A stretch of DNA of 64,000 nucleotides, taken from contig NZ_LMFQ01000021.1 of the NCBI RefSeq assembly GCF_001426905.1, positions 1 through 64,000 on the forward strand, in the 5' to 3' direction. Below, piece after piece: positions 8,304 through 16,035 of the stretch (within the stretch, counting starts at the first letter, position 1; the number at the start of each line of letters is the position of its first letter). The stretch comes from Caulobacter sp. Root1455 (GTDB lineage Bacteria; Pseudomonadota; Alphaproteobacteria; Caulobacterales; Caulobacteraceae). Made by a program: the position numbers and the translations under genes. The notes under the pieces were generated by a model. That model searched no databases and had not been told where the DNA came from. It worked only from the letters and a program-made list of their open reading frames with translations.

Positions 8304-9293
8304 ATGGATCGCAACGCTTCCGCCACCCCCATGTCCGCCACCGGTCGCCGCGGCCTGTTTCGCGACATCGAGCCCTTCTCGTTCGGCTGGCTGAGCACGG
8401 ATGGTCCACACGAGATCTATTACGAGGAATGCGGCGCGCCGCGCGGCAAGCCGGCGGTGATCCTGCACGGCGGTCCGGGCGGGGCGGTCAACCCGACCAT
8501 GCGGCGGTTCTTCGACCCCAGCAAATGGCGCATGGCCCTGTTCGACCAGCGCGGCTGCGGCCGTTCGCGCCCGAACGCCAGCCTCGAGGACAACACCACC
8601 TGGAGCCTGATCGCCGACATCGAGCGGCTGCGCGAGCATCTGGGGATCGAGAAGTGGACCGTGTTCGGCGGCTCATGGGGCTCGACCCTGGCCCTGGCCT
8701 ACGCCATCGCCCACCCCGACCGCGTCGAGGGCCTGGTGCTGCGGGGCATCTTCCTGCTGACCCAGAAGGAGCTGCGCTGGTTCTACCAGGACGGCGCCTC
8801 GATGCTGTTTCCGGACGCCTGGGAGCGGTTCCTGGCCCCGATCCCGGTCGAGGAGCGCGGCGACCTGATGGCCGCCTATCACCGCCGCCTGACCCATCCC
8901 GACCGCCGCATCCAGGCCGAGGCGGCCGGAGCGTGGAGCCAGTGGGAGGGCGACACCATCTCGCTTCGAGGCCCCGAAGCCCGGCCCCCGAAGTTCAACG
9001 AAGAAGACTTCGCCATCGCCTTCGCCCGGATCGAGTGCCACTTCTTCACCAACGGCGGGTTCTTCGAGGAGGACGGCTGGATCCTGAAGAACATCGACAA
9101 GATCCGCCACATCCCGGCCTGGATCGTCCAGGGCCGTTTCGACGTGGTGACCCCGCTCGACAGCGCCTGGTCGTTGCACAGGGCCTGGCCCGAAGCCAAG
9201 TTCGAGATCGTCTGGGACGCGGGCCACGCCTCGACCGAGCCGGGGATCATCGACGGTCTGGTGCGGGCGACGAACGCGGCGCTGACCGTCTAG
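8304..9293 (+). CDS. pip: Proline iminopeptidase (prolyl aminopeptidase)
   Basis: A 329-residue cytoplasmic alpha/beta-hydrolase of peptidase family S33 that removes N-terminal proline. Characteristic motifs in order are HGGPGG (oxyanion hole), DQRGCGRS, GGSWGS with the nucleophilic Ser, IVQGRFDVVTP with the catalytic Asp, and GHASTEPG with the catalytic His. The length is typical. A second in-frame ATG ten codons in (8331) is an alternative start. The stop TAG interlocks with that of the convergent ltrA-like gene (CTAG at 9290-9293). Confidence 0.93.
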   Translation: MDRNASATPMSATGRRGLFRDIEPFSFGWLSTDGPHEIYYEECGAPRGKPAVILHGGPGGAVNPTMRRFFDPSKWRMALFDQRGCGRSRPNASLEDNTTWSLIADIERLREHLGIEKWTVFGGSWGSTLALAYAIAHPDRVEGLVLRGIFLLTQKELRWFYQDGASMLFPDAWERFLAPIPVEERGDLMAAYHRRLTHPDRRIQAEAAGAWSQWEGDTISLRGPEARPPKFNEEDFAIAFARIECHFFTNGGFFEEDGWILKNIDKIRHIPAWIVQGRFDVVTPLDSAWSLHRAWPEAKFEIVWDAGHASTEPGIIDGLVRATNAALTV

Positions 9294-10456
9294 GGATTGA
9301 CCGGGGCACGCAGGGCCAGGCTCTCCCAGGCCGCCACCCCCGCCAGCACCAGCGTCGTGGCGATCGACAGCGCCAGCGGACTGAGCATCGGACTGACCGG
9401 CGCCAGCGCCACAAGGGCCAGCAGCCCCATGCCCCGCGACGGCGACCACCGGCGAAACACAGCTCGCTTGAACAGCAGGCCGCCCAGCAGGAACAGCAAC
9501 GGTCCGCCGATCAGGGCGGCGACGGTCTTCAGGTCGGCATGGCCCAGCGGATGGTGGATGGTCCATTCGTCGGCCACCGCGGTGACGATGATCCCGGCGA
9601 TCGGCAGCAGGTGGATGTAGGTGTAGGCCATCCGCGCCACCTGTCCGGGGTTTCGCGACCGGCTGATCGCCTCGCTGGCCGCCTCGGCGGTGACCGCGAA
9701 ATAGATCCACCACATGGCCAGGCTGCCGGCGAAGGCGGCCAGGAAGGCGGCGATCACCATCGGCGTCCAAGCCAGGGTCGCGGTTGTCGCTCCCATGACC
9801 AGAATCGACTCGCCCAGGGCGATGATCGTGAACAGGGCGCAGCGCTCGGCCAGATGGCCGCCCTCGACGTCCCATTCCTCGGCGCGAGCCCGCCCCAGGG
9901 CCGGCGTCCAGAATCCCAAAGCCGGCGAGATGTATTCCAGGATGATCGCCCCGCCCCAGAGCGCCAGGCGCGCGCCGTCCACGGCCAGGCCGCCGGCGAT
10001 CCACAACACGCCCGACATCCCGAACCAGGCGGATATCCGGATGAAGTTGCGGCTCTGGAAGGGATGGCCGCGCATGGCCCAGGCCGTGAACACGCTGCGC
10101 CCCAGTTGGATCGCCACGAACGCCGCGGCGAAGATCAGGCCGCGCTCGCCGAACGCCTTGGGGATCGACATGGTCAGGACCATGCCAACCACCATCACCG
10201 CGAACAGCATGATCCGCACCGGCTTCCGCTCGGGATCCAGCCAGTTGGTGACCCAGGCGGTGAAGATCCACGCCCACCAGACGGCCATCAGCAGCAGCCC
10301 GGTCTCGACCACCCGCGCCAACGTCGGATGCTCCATCAGGCCGTGCGACAGCTGGGTGATCGCGAACACGAACACCAGGTCGAAGAACAGCTCGACATAG
10401 GTGACTCGCGCATGTCCCCCCGAGGCCCGGTCGCGGAGCATATGACGGCTTGGCAT
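9290..10456 (-). CDS. Low-temperature-requirement A (LtrA) family membrane protein
   Basis: A 388-residue protein with about ten to twelve membrane segments. The opening VTYVELFFDLVFVFAITQLSH is the hallmark of the LtrA family. GESILVMGATT is the conserved central motif and AEERCALF-like HLAERCALFTIIALGES follows the family pattern. LtrA was named from a cold-sensitive Listeria mutant; its biochemical role is unknown. The ATG at 10454-10456 immediately precedes the family homology. It is convergent with pip and shares a stop-codon overlap with it. Confidence 0.9.
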   Translation of the reverse strand: MPSRHMLRDRASGGHARVTYVELFFDLVFVFAITQLSHGLMEHPTLARVVETGLLLMAVWWAWIFTAWVTNWLDPERKPVRIMLFAVMVVGMVLTMSIPKAFGERGLIFAAAFVAIQLGRSVFTAWAMRGHPFQSRNFIRISAWFGMSGVLWIAGGLAVDGARLALWGGAIILEYISPALGFWTPALGRARAEEWDVEGGHLAERCALFTIIALGESILVMGATTATLAWTPMVIAAFLAAFAGSLAMWWIYFAVTAEAASEAISRSRNPGQVARMAYTYIHLLPIAGIIVTAVADEWTIHHPLGHADLKTVAALIGGPLLFLLGGLLFKRAVFRRWSPSRGMGLLALVALAPVSPMLSPLALSIATTLVLAGVAAWESLALRAPVNP

Positions 10457-10598
10457 GTCGATTTTCCCTGTCGGCGAGTCGCAGCCTAAAGCGTGACAGC
10501 CGAAAGTGGATGCCGGTTTTCGGCGCTCGTCACGCGCCCGGGCAAGCATTCGCATGACCAGGGTCGAACGTTTTGCCGTCCAACGCACTTCTGTTGGT

Positions 10599-11084
10599 AT
10601 GGACCCCGCAGATCTCCTTCCCCATCGCCCCGCCCTGATCGGCGCCGCCATCGCCTTGACGATCGGGCTGGCGGGCGGGCTGATCCTGAAGATCGGTCCT
10701 CAGACCGCGCCGCAGACCGAAACCGCCTTCGCGGCCGAGAGCTCGTATGCCCAGGCCGAACCGATCGCCTGGCCCCGCGGCAAGGTTCCCGACTACGTGA
10801 TCGGCACCGACTTCCTGCGCGCCCAGCAGTATCGGGAACCGCCGGTGGTCGTGGCGTCCTACGAGGTCCCCGAATATGTCCCGGTCACGTGGACCGAGCC
10901 GACGCCCCAGGCGCGGCCCGTCCAGCTGGCGCGAGCGGACGAGCGAACCTGGCCGTCGACCAGCGGCGACATCCTGAACACCCGCCTGCCGGAGGATGCG
11001 CCGGGTCCGCCGGAAGCCCCCGAGGCGATCGACGCGCCTGACGCCTCCGACGCCCCCGCCCCCGTCGACATGGCCGCCTACTAG
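10599..11084 (+). CDS. Hypothetical membrane-anchored protein, Pro/Ala-rich
   Basis: I do not recognise a family. From the ATG at 10599 (MDPADLLPHR) the protein has 161 residues, with one membrane segment (about residues 12-34, rich in Ala, Ile, Gly and Leu) and a periplasmic domain rich in Pro, Asp and Ala. Upstream in-frame ATGs at 10554 and 10506 would extend it, but the added residues look basic and non-specific and overlap the promoter region of the divergent LtrA gene. It ends 82 bp before the polymerase-like gene on the same strand. Confidence 0.55.
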   Translation: MDPADLLPHRPALIGAAIALTIGLAGGLILKIGPQTAPQTETAFAAESSYAQAEPIAWPRGKVPDYVIGTDFLRAQQYREPPVVVASYEVPEYVPVTWTEPTPQARPVQLARADERTWPSTSGDILNTRLPEDAPGPPEAPEAIDAPDASDAPAPVDMAAY

Positions 11085-11166
11085 AGACCCAGGACGGCCT
11101 TCCCCTTGCAGCCAACCGCTCCAGGCCGCGGCGCGTGTTCCATTTCGCGCCAGGACAGGGATCGCA

Positions 11167-12576
11167 GTGGTGGACGCACAACAACAGGACGGCGATCGGC
11201 CCGACGTCTGGCGCAGGCTGGAAGCCCTGGCCTGCGGTCTTGTGCTGTTCATGCTGTCCAACGCCTTCATCGGCCCGCTGCTTGACCCGCTGCAGGCCGG
11301 CGGCGAGGATATGCCGCTGCTGAGGCTGATGTGGCTGCCGGTCTACGGCCTGATCCTGGGCCTGGCCGCCTGGCGCGCGCCGCGCGTGATGCGGTTCTGG
11401 TTTCCCGCCATCATGCTCAGCCTGCTGATCTTCTGGCTGTTCGCCTCGGCCTCGTGGTCGCTGGACCCGGGCACGACCAACCGCCGAGCCCTGGCCGCGG
11501 CCTTCACCACCCTCTTCGGCCTCTATTTCGCGGCCAGCTTCGACGGGCGGCGGATGGCCGAGATCATCGCCACGACCTTCCTGTTCCTGGCCATCGGCGG
11601 CGGACTGGCGGCGGTGGTCTATCCCAAGATGGGCGTCCATCACGACGTCAACGCCGGCGACTGGCGCGGCCTCTGGTACGAGAAGAACCAGATGGGCGCG
11701 ATGATGGTCTACGGCGCCATGGCCGCCATCGCCGCGATCCTGGCCGGCTCGCCCCGGCGCAAGCAGATGGTCGTCACGATCCTGCTGTGCGCGGCGCTGA
11801 TCGTGATGACCAAGTCCAAGACCTCGCTGGTCGTGCTGCTGATGGGCCTGGCCGGTTCGATGCTGCTGGCGGCCATGCGCCGCGGGCCGGCCACGGCGGT
11901 GATCGTGGTCTGGCTGGGCGTGACCGTGGTCGGCGTGGCGGTGATGACGATGTGGCTGGCGCCAGAACTGGTGTTCAAGGCCCTGGGCAAGGACCCCACC
12001 CTGACCGGCCGCACCGACATCTGGGCCGCCGTGCTGCGCCAGTCGGCCAAGCATCCGCTGACCGGCTACGGCTATGCGGTGTTCTGGACGCTGGAGTCCC
12101 ATCCGGCCCAATGGATCCGCAAGGAGACCGGCTGGCTGGTGCCCACCGCCCACAACGGCTGGCTCGACATCCTGGCCCAGCTGGGCTGGATCGGAGTGGG
12201 CCTCTGCGCCCTGGTGCTGGGCGGATCGTTGCTGGTCGCGCTGTTTCGCCACCGCGCCGTGCAGGACGGCTATTGGGCGACCCTGTTCCTGGCCATCTTC
12301 CTGATGACCACCTTCTCCGAGAGCTTCATCCTCGAGCGCAACGGCATCGCCTGGGCCCTGGCCTGCGCGGCGGTGGCGCGGCTGTTGGGACCGGTGTGGG
12401 CGCCGGGCGTGCAGCCTGAAAAGGCCGCCCGCCGCCCGCTGTTCGCCGCCCCGCCCCTGACCTGGAGCCTGGCTCCGCCCGAAGCCGCGCCGGAGATCCG
12501 GACGCCCGCGCCGGCTCGCCGCCCGGCGTTCCAGCCTACATTTGGCAAGCGCGCGGTCTCGCCTTTCGCCGCTTAG
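11167..12576 (+). CDS. O-antigen ligase/polymerase-like (Wzy_C) membrane protein
   Basis: A 469-residue polytopic inner-membrane protein with about ten helices. The large loop and following helix match the Wzy_C/O-antigen ligase domain: LTGRTDIW followed by [12 protein letters not shown] and a downstream [18 protein letters not shown] motif (TAHNGWLDI). Such proteins polymerise or ligate lipid-linked polysaccharide units; in Caulobacter the relative HfsC acts in holdfast polysaccharide synthesis. The GTG at 11167 is preferred because AGGG sits 6 nt upstream; a second GTG follows directly. The C-terminal 60 residues are Pro/Ala-rich and probably cytoplasmic. No glycan genes are adjacent, so the substrate is unknown. 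Confidence 0.82.
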   Translation: MVDAQQQDGDRPDVWRRLEALACGLVLFMLSNAFIGPLLDPLQAGGEDMPLLRLMWLPVYGLILGLAAWRAPRVMRFWFPAIMLSLLIFWLFASASWSLDPGTTNRRALAAAFTTLFGLYFAASFDGRRMAEIIATTFLFLAIGGGLAAVVYPKMGVHHDVNAGDWRGLWYEKNQMGAMMVYGAMAAIAAILAGSPRRKQMVVTILLCAALIVMTKSKTSLVVLLMGLAGSMLLAAMRRGPATAVIVVWLGVTVVGVAVMTMWLAPELVFKALGKDPTLTGRTDIWAAVLRQSAKHPLTGYGYAVFWTLESHPAQWIRKETGWLVPTAHNGWLDILAQLGWIGVGLCALVLGGSLLVALFRHRAVQDGYWATLFLAIFLMTTFSESFILERNGIAWALACAAVARLLGPVWAPGVQPEKAARRPLFAAPPLTWSLAPPEAAPEIRTPAPARRPAFQPTFGKRAVSPFAA

Positions 12577-12593
12577 GCGGCTACTGGAGCGGC

Positions 12594-13460
12594 ATGACCG
12601 ACTACACGCCCCAGCAGATCGTCGCCCGCGGCGCGCGCGCCGACGCCGAAGCCGCCGCCGACGCCATCGACAACCACCCCGGCCTCGAGGGCGCGACCTA
12701 CTCGATCCTCGAAGAGGACGAGGACAAGGGCCTCTGGCGCATCGACGCCTTCCCGACCACCGACGAGGAAGACGCGGGCCTGCTGGACGTGCTGGCCGGC
12801 TATCCGCTGAAGGTGGTGCGTGAGCGCCTGGCCGACGCCGACTGGCTGGCCATGGCGTTGTCGGGCCTGCCGCCGGTGCGCGCGGGCCGGTTCTTCGTCT
12901 ACGGCATGCACGACCGCGGCCGCCTGCCGGCCAGCACGGTCAACCTGCGCATCGAAGCGGGCGCGGCGTTCGGCACCGGCCATCACGGCACGACCGTCGG
13001 CTGCCTGATGGCCTACGACAAGCTGATCAAGGCCCGGAAGTTCAACAAGGTGCTCGACGTGGGGGCGGGCACGGGGCTCCTCGCCATCGCTGCCGCGCGG
13101 ACTGGATCGAGGATCGCGGTCGGCACCGACATCGACAAGCCCAGCGTGCGGATCTCCAAGGAGAACGCCAAGGTCAACCGCGCCAACGCCCGGTTCGTCC
13201 ACGCCTCGGGCCTGTCCAACCGGCTGGTGACCGACAACGCCCCCTACGACCTGGTGTTCGCCAACATCCTGGCCCGCCCGCTGGTCAGCCTGGCCCAGGA
13301 CATCAAGAACGCCCTGGTTCCCGGCGGTACGGTGATCCTGTCGGGCCTGCTGCGCACTCAGGAACGGATGGTCAAGGCCGCCTACGTTTCGCGCGGCTTC
13401 AAGGTGGTCAACCGCATCCACCGCGACGCCTGGGCGGCGCTGGTGCTGCAGCGGCCGTAA
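12594..13460 (+). CDS. prmA: Ribosomal protein L11 methyltransferase
   Basis: A 288-residue SAM-dependent methyltransferase that trimethylates ribosomal protein L11. An N-terminal substrate-recognition domain (about 1-110) is followed by a Rossmann domain with FGTGHHGTT (a PrmA hallmark), the SAM-binding [10 protein letters not shown] and the catalytic-loop NILARPL. GGAG lies 5 nt before the ATG. It starts 17 bp after the polymerase-like gene. Confidence 0.95.
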   Translation: MTDYTPQQIVARGARADAEAAADAIDNHPGLEGATYSILEEDEDKGLWRIDAFPTTDEEDAGLLDVLAGYPLKVVRERLADADWLAMALSGLPPVRAGRFFVYGMHDRGRLPASTVNLRIEAGAAFGTGHHGTTVGCLMAYDKLIKARKFNKVLDVGAGTGLLAIAAARTGSRIAVGTDIDKPSVRISKENAKVNRANARFVHASGLSNRLVTDNAPYDLVFANILARPLVSLAQDIKNALVPGGTVILSGLLRTQERMVKAAYVSRGFKVVNRIHRDAWAALVLQRP

Positions 13461-13563
13461 GACAGACACCCTCACCCTCGGGAGAGGGTTTCGGAAATAC
13501 GGAACACCCTTCCTCTCCCCCACGTTTCTCCTGCCGGGACACACCCGCTCCAGGAGCAACGTC

Positions 13564-14004
13564 ATGACCTATGTCGATCCCCAAGGCCCACCGCCCGAAC
13601 AGGTGGTGCACGTCCGTCGCGAGGGCGGAGCCACGGGCTGGTTCGTGGCTGGGGCCGTGGCCATCGTCGCCGTGGTCGCCATCGCCTTCATGCTGACCGT
13701 CGGGGCCCGCACGCCCAGCCAGGACCAGATCGCTCAGGCCCAGGAGCAGGGCCGCGTCGTCGGCAATCTCGAAGGCGCGCAGACCGGGGCCGCCCAGGCC
13801 ACCATCGTCGCCCAGCAAGCCGCCCGCGACGCCAGCGCCGCCGCCGACAGCGCCCGCCGCTCGACCGAGGCCACCGCGGCCAACGCCGCCCAGGCCGCGC
13901 ACGACGCCGCCGACCGCACCGCCCTGTCGCGCGACGACACCCTGGCCCCCTCGGCCGACCCGAACATCAACCCGCCGCCGGCGCAGCCCCAGCCGGTGAA
14001 CTAA
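13564..14004 (+). CDS. Hypothetical single-pass membrane protein, Ala-rich
   Basis: No family is recognised. The 146-residue protein has a short cytoplasmic N-terminus, one membrane segment at about 26-48 (rich in Ala, Val and Ile), and an Ala/Gln-rich, probably coiled-coil stretch (about 55-120) ending in a Pro-rich tail. AGGAG precedes the ATG. Between prmA and this gene there is only a weak inverted repeat. A strong hairpin follows the stop. Confidence 0.65.
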   Translation: MTYVDPQGPPPEQVVHVRREGGATGWFVAGAVAIVAVVAIAFMLTVGARTPSQDQIAQAQEQGRVVGNLEGAQTGAAQATIVAQQAARDASAAADSARRSTEATAANAAQAAHDAADRTALSRDDTLAPSADPNINPPPAQPQPVN

Positions 14005-14018
14005 CGCTCCGATCGCAA

Positions 14019-14047
14019 CCCGCCCCTTCCCAGGTCGAAGGGGCGGG
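14019..14047 (+). terminator. Hairpin after the Ala-rich membrane protein gene
   Basis: CCCGCCCCTT (14019-14028) pairs perfectly with AAGGGGCGGG (14038-14047) across a 9-base loop, 15 bp after the stop codon. No U-run follows, so termination may be weak or factor-dependent. The next gene's ribosome-binding site is only a few bases downstream. Confidence 0.55.
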
Positions 14048-14061
14048 ACTAAATCGGAGGA

Positions 14062-15873
14062 ATGCGCCAGACCTTCGATGAATCCACCGATCCGGGCTTC
14101 GGCCCCCGCCATGTCCCCCTGATCCGCGCCGCCATGGCCCGGCAGGGCCTGGACGGCTTCCTCGTCCCGCACGAGGACGAGCACCAGAACGAATATCTGC
14201 CGGCGGCGAACGACCGCCTGGCCTGGGCCAGCGGCTTCACCGGCTCGGCCGGGGCCGGCGTGATCCTCAAGGACCGCGCCGCCGTGTTCGTCGACGGCCG
14301 CTACACCCTTCAGGTCCGCGACCAGGTGGACCAGGGCGTGTTCGAGATCCGCGACCTCGTCGAGGGCGGTGTTCCGGCCTATCTGGAAACCGCCAGCAAG
14401 GGCGCGGTGATTGGCTACGACGCCCGTCTGCACAGCCCGCAGGCCCTGGACGGCCTGAAAGCCGCCGCCGCCAGGGCCGGCGCGGCGTTGAAGCCCGTGG
14501 CCGTCAACCCGATCGACGAGGCCTGGGGCGCCCAGCGCCCCGCCCAGCCCGTCGCGCCCGTCGTCCCCCAGCCGGTGCAGTACGCCGGGGAGGAGTCCGC
14601 CTCCAAGCGCGCCCGCGTCGGGTCGGCCGTCGCCGCCCTCGGCGCAGACGCGGCCGTGATCACCGCTCCGGCCTCGATCGCCTGGCTGTTCAACATCCGC
14701 GGCGGCGACGTGATCCGCTCGCCCCTGCCGCTGTCGCAGGCCGTGCTGCGCGCGGACGGCACGGCGCGGCTGTTCCTGGATCCGGCCAAGGTGACCGGCG
14801 AACTGCCGGCGTGGCTGGGCAACCAGGTGTCGCTTGAGCCGCCGGAGGCCCTGGACGACGCGCTGGCCGAGCTGACGGGCAAGTCGGTGGTGGTCGATCC
14901 GGCGCAATCCTCGGCGTGGTACTTCGACACCCTGGTCGCCGCCGGGGCCGAGGTGGTCCGCGCCATGGACCCCTGCACCCTGCCCCGCGCCTGCAAGAAC
15001 GCCGTCGAGATCGCCGGCACCATCGAGGCCCACAAGCGCGACGGCGCGGCCCTGACCCGTTTCCTGCATTGGCTGGCCACCGAGGGCCAGATCAATCCGC
15101 CGGACGAGAAGGAGGCCGTGGCCAAGCTGGAGGCCTTCCGCGAGGCGACCGGCGTGCTCAAGGACCTCAGCTTCGACACCATCGGCGCGGCCAACGGCCA
15201 CGGCGCCCTGCCCCACTATCGCCCGACCGAGCGCAGCAATGAACGCGCCGCCCTGGGGTCGCTGCTGCTGGTCGACAGCGGCGGCCAGTATCTGGACGGC
15301 ACCACCGACGTGACCCGCACGGTCGCCATCGGCGAACCGAGCGCCGAGATGGTCACCCGCAACACCCTCGTGCTGAAAGGCCACCTGGCCATCGCCCGCC
15401 TGCGCTTCCCGGCCGGCACCACCGGCTCGGCCATCGACGCCTTCGCCCGCGCCGCGCTCTGGAGCCATGGCCTGGACTACGACCACGGCACCGGCCACGG
15501 CGTCGGCGTCTATCTGGGTGTTCACGAGGGTCCGCAGCGGATCTCCAAGGCCCCCAACACCATCGCCCTGCAGCCGGGCATGATCGTCTCGAATGAGCCC
15601 GGCTACTACAAGGACGGCGAATACGGCATCCGCATCGAGAACCTCGAAGTGGTCATGCCCGCGGAGGCCGTCGGCGACGGCGACCGGCCGATGCATCGCT
15701 TCCACGCCCTGACCCTGGCCCCGATCGACCGGCGACTGGTCGACAAGAATCTGCTGTCGGCCGAGGAGATCGCCCAGTTCGACGCCTATCACGCGCGGGT
15801 GGTGGCGGAGATCGGGCCGCGGGTCGAGCCGGAAATCCGGGCGTGGCTGGAAGAGGTCTGCGCGCCGCTTTAG
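14062..15873 (+). CDS. Xaa-Pro aminopeptidase (M24B, aminopeptidase P family)
   Basis: A 603-residue three-domain enzyme of the long (eukaryote-like) aminopeptidase P type, removing N-terminal residues next to proline. Two creatinase-like N-terminal domains precede the pita-bread catalytic domain. The five metal ligands are visible: D405 in LLVDSGGQY, D416 in TTDVTRT, the His of HGTGHGVG (475-481), E512 in SNEPGYY and E526 in GIRIEN. A GGAGG site precedes the ATG. It is convergent with hrpB and separated from it by a large palindromic element. Confidence 0.93.
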   Translation: MRQTFDESTDPGFGPRHVPLIRAAMARQGLDGFLVPHEDEHQNEYLPAANDRLAWASGFTGSAGAGVILKDRAAVFVDGRYTLQVRDQVDQGVFEIRDLVEGGVPAYLETASKGAVIGYDARLHSPQALDGLKAAAARAGAALKPVAVNPIDEAWGAQRPAQPVAPVVPQPVQYAGEESASKRARVGSAVAALGADAAVITAPASIAWLFNIRGGDVIRSPLPLSQAVLRADGTARLFLDPAKVTGELPAWLGNQVSLEPPEALDDALAELTGKSVVVDPAQSSAWYFDTLVAAGAEVVRAMDPCTLPRACKNAVEIAGTIEAHKRDGAALTRFLHWLATEGQINPPDEKEAVAKLEAFREATGVLKDLSFDTIGAANGHGALPHYRPTERSNERAALGSLLLVDSGGQYLDGTTDVTRTVAIGEPSAEMVTRNTLVLKGHLAIARLRFPAGTTGSAIDAFARAALWSHGLDYDHGTGHGVGVYLGVHEGPQRISKAPNTIALQPGMIVSNEPGYYKDGEYGIRIENLEVVMPAEAVGDGDRPMHRFHALTLAPIDRRLVDKNLLSAEEIAQFDAYHARVVAEIGPRVEPEIRAWLEEVCAPL

Positions 15874-15889
15874 GCGTGGGATCACACTG

Positions 15890-16019
15890 ACTTGCCCCCA
15901 CCTGGCGACTGCGTCGCCTGTCCGCCCCCATAGGGGGCGGAGGACGCGCGGCGCTGGCGGCTGAGCCTCCGCCCCCTATGGGGGCGGACAGACCGCGAAG
16001 CGGTCAGGTGGGGGCAAGT
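15890..16019. repeat. 130-bp nested palindromic element between convergent genes
   Basis: Outer arms of 15 bp (15890-15904 and 16005-16019) and inner arms of 25 bp (15919-15943 and 15966-15990) are each perfect inverted repeats. Small hairpins sit in the shoulders: GGCGAC/GTCGCC at 15904-15918 and ACCGC/GCGGT at about 15992-16004. Each inner arm is itself nearly palindromic around CCCCCATAGGGGG. Together they could fold into a branched cruciform. It resembles a dispersed REP/MITE-like element and lies between the stops of the peptidase and hrpB. No open reading frame is convincing here. Confidence 0.75.
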
Positions 16020-16035
16020 GAGTGAGCCACGGACC

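Noticed and set aside
13466..13490. Inverted repeat between prmA and the next gene
   Set aside because: Only about 6 bp of pairing (ACCCTC/GAGGGT) without a U-run; too weak to call a terminator.
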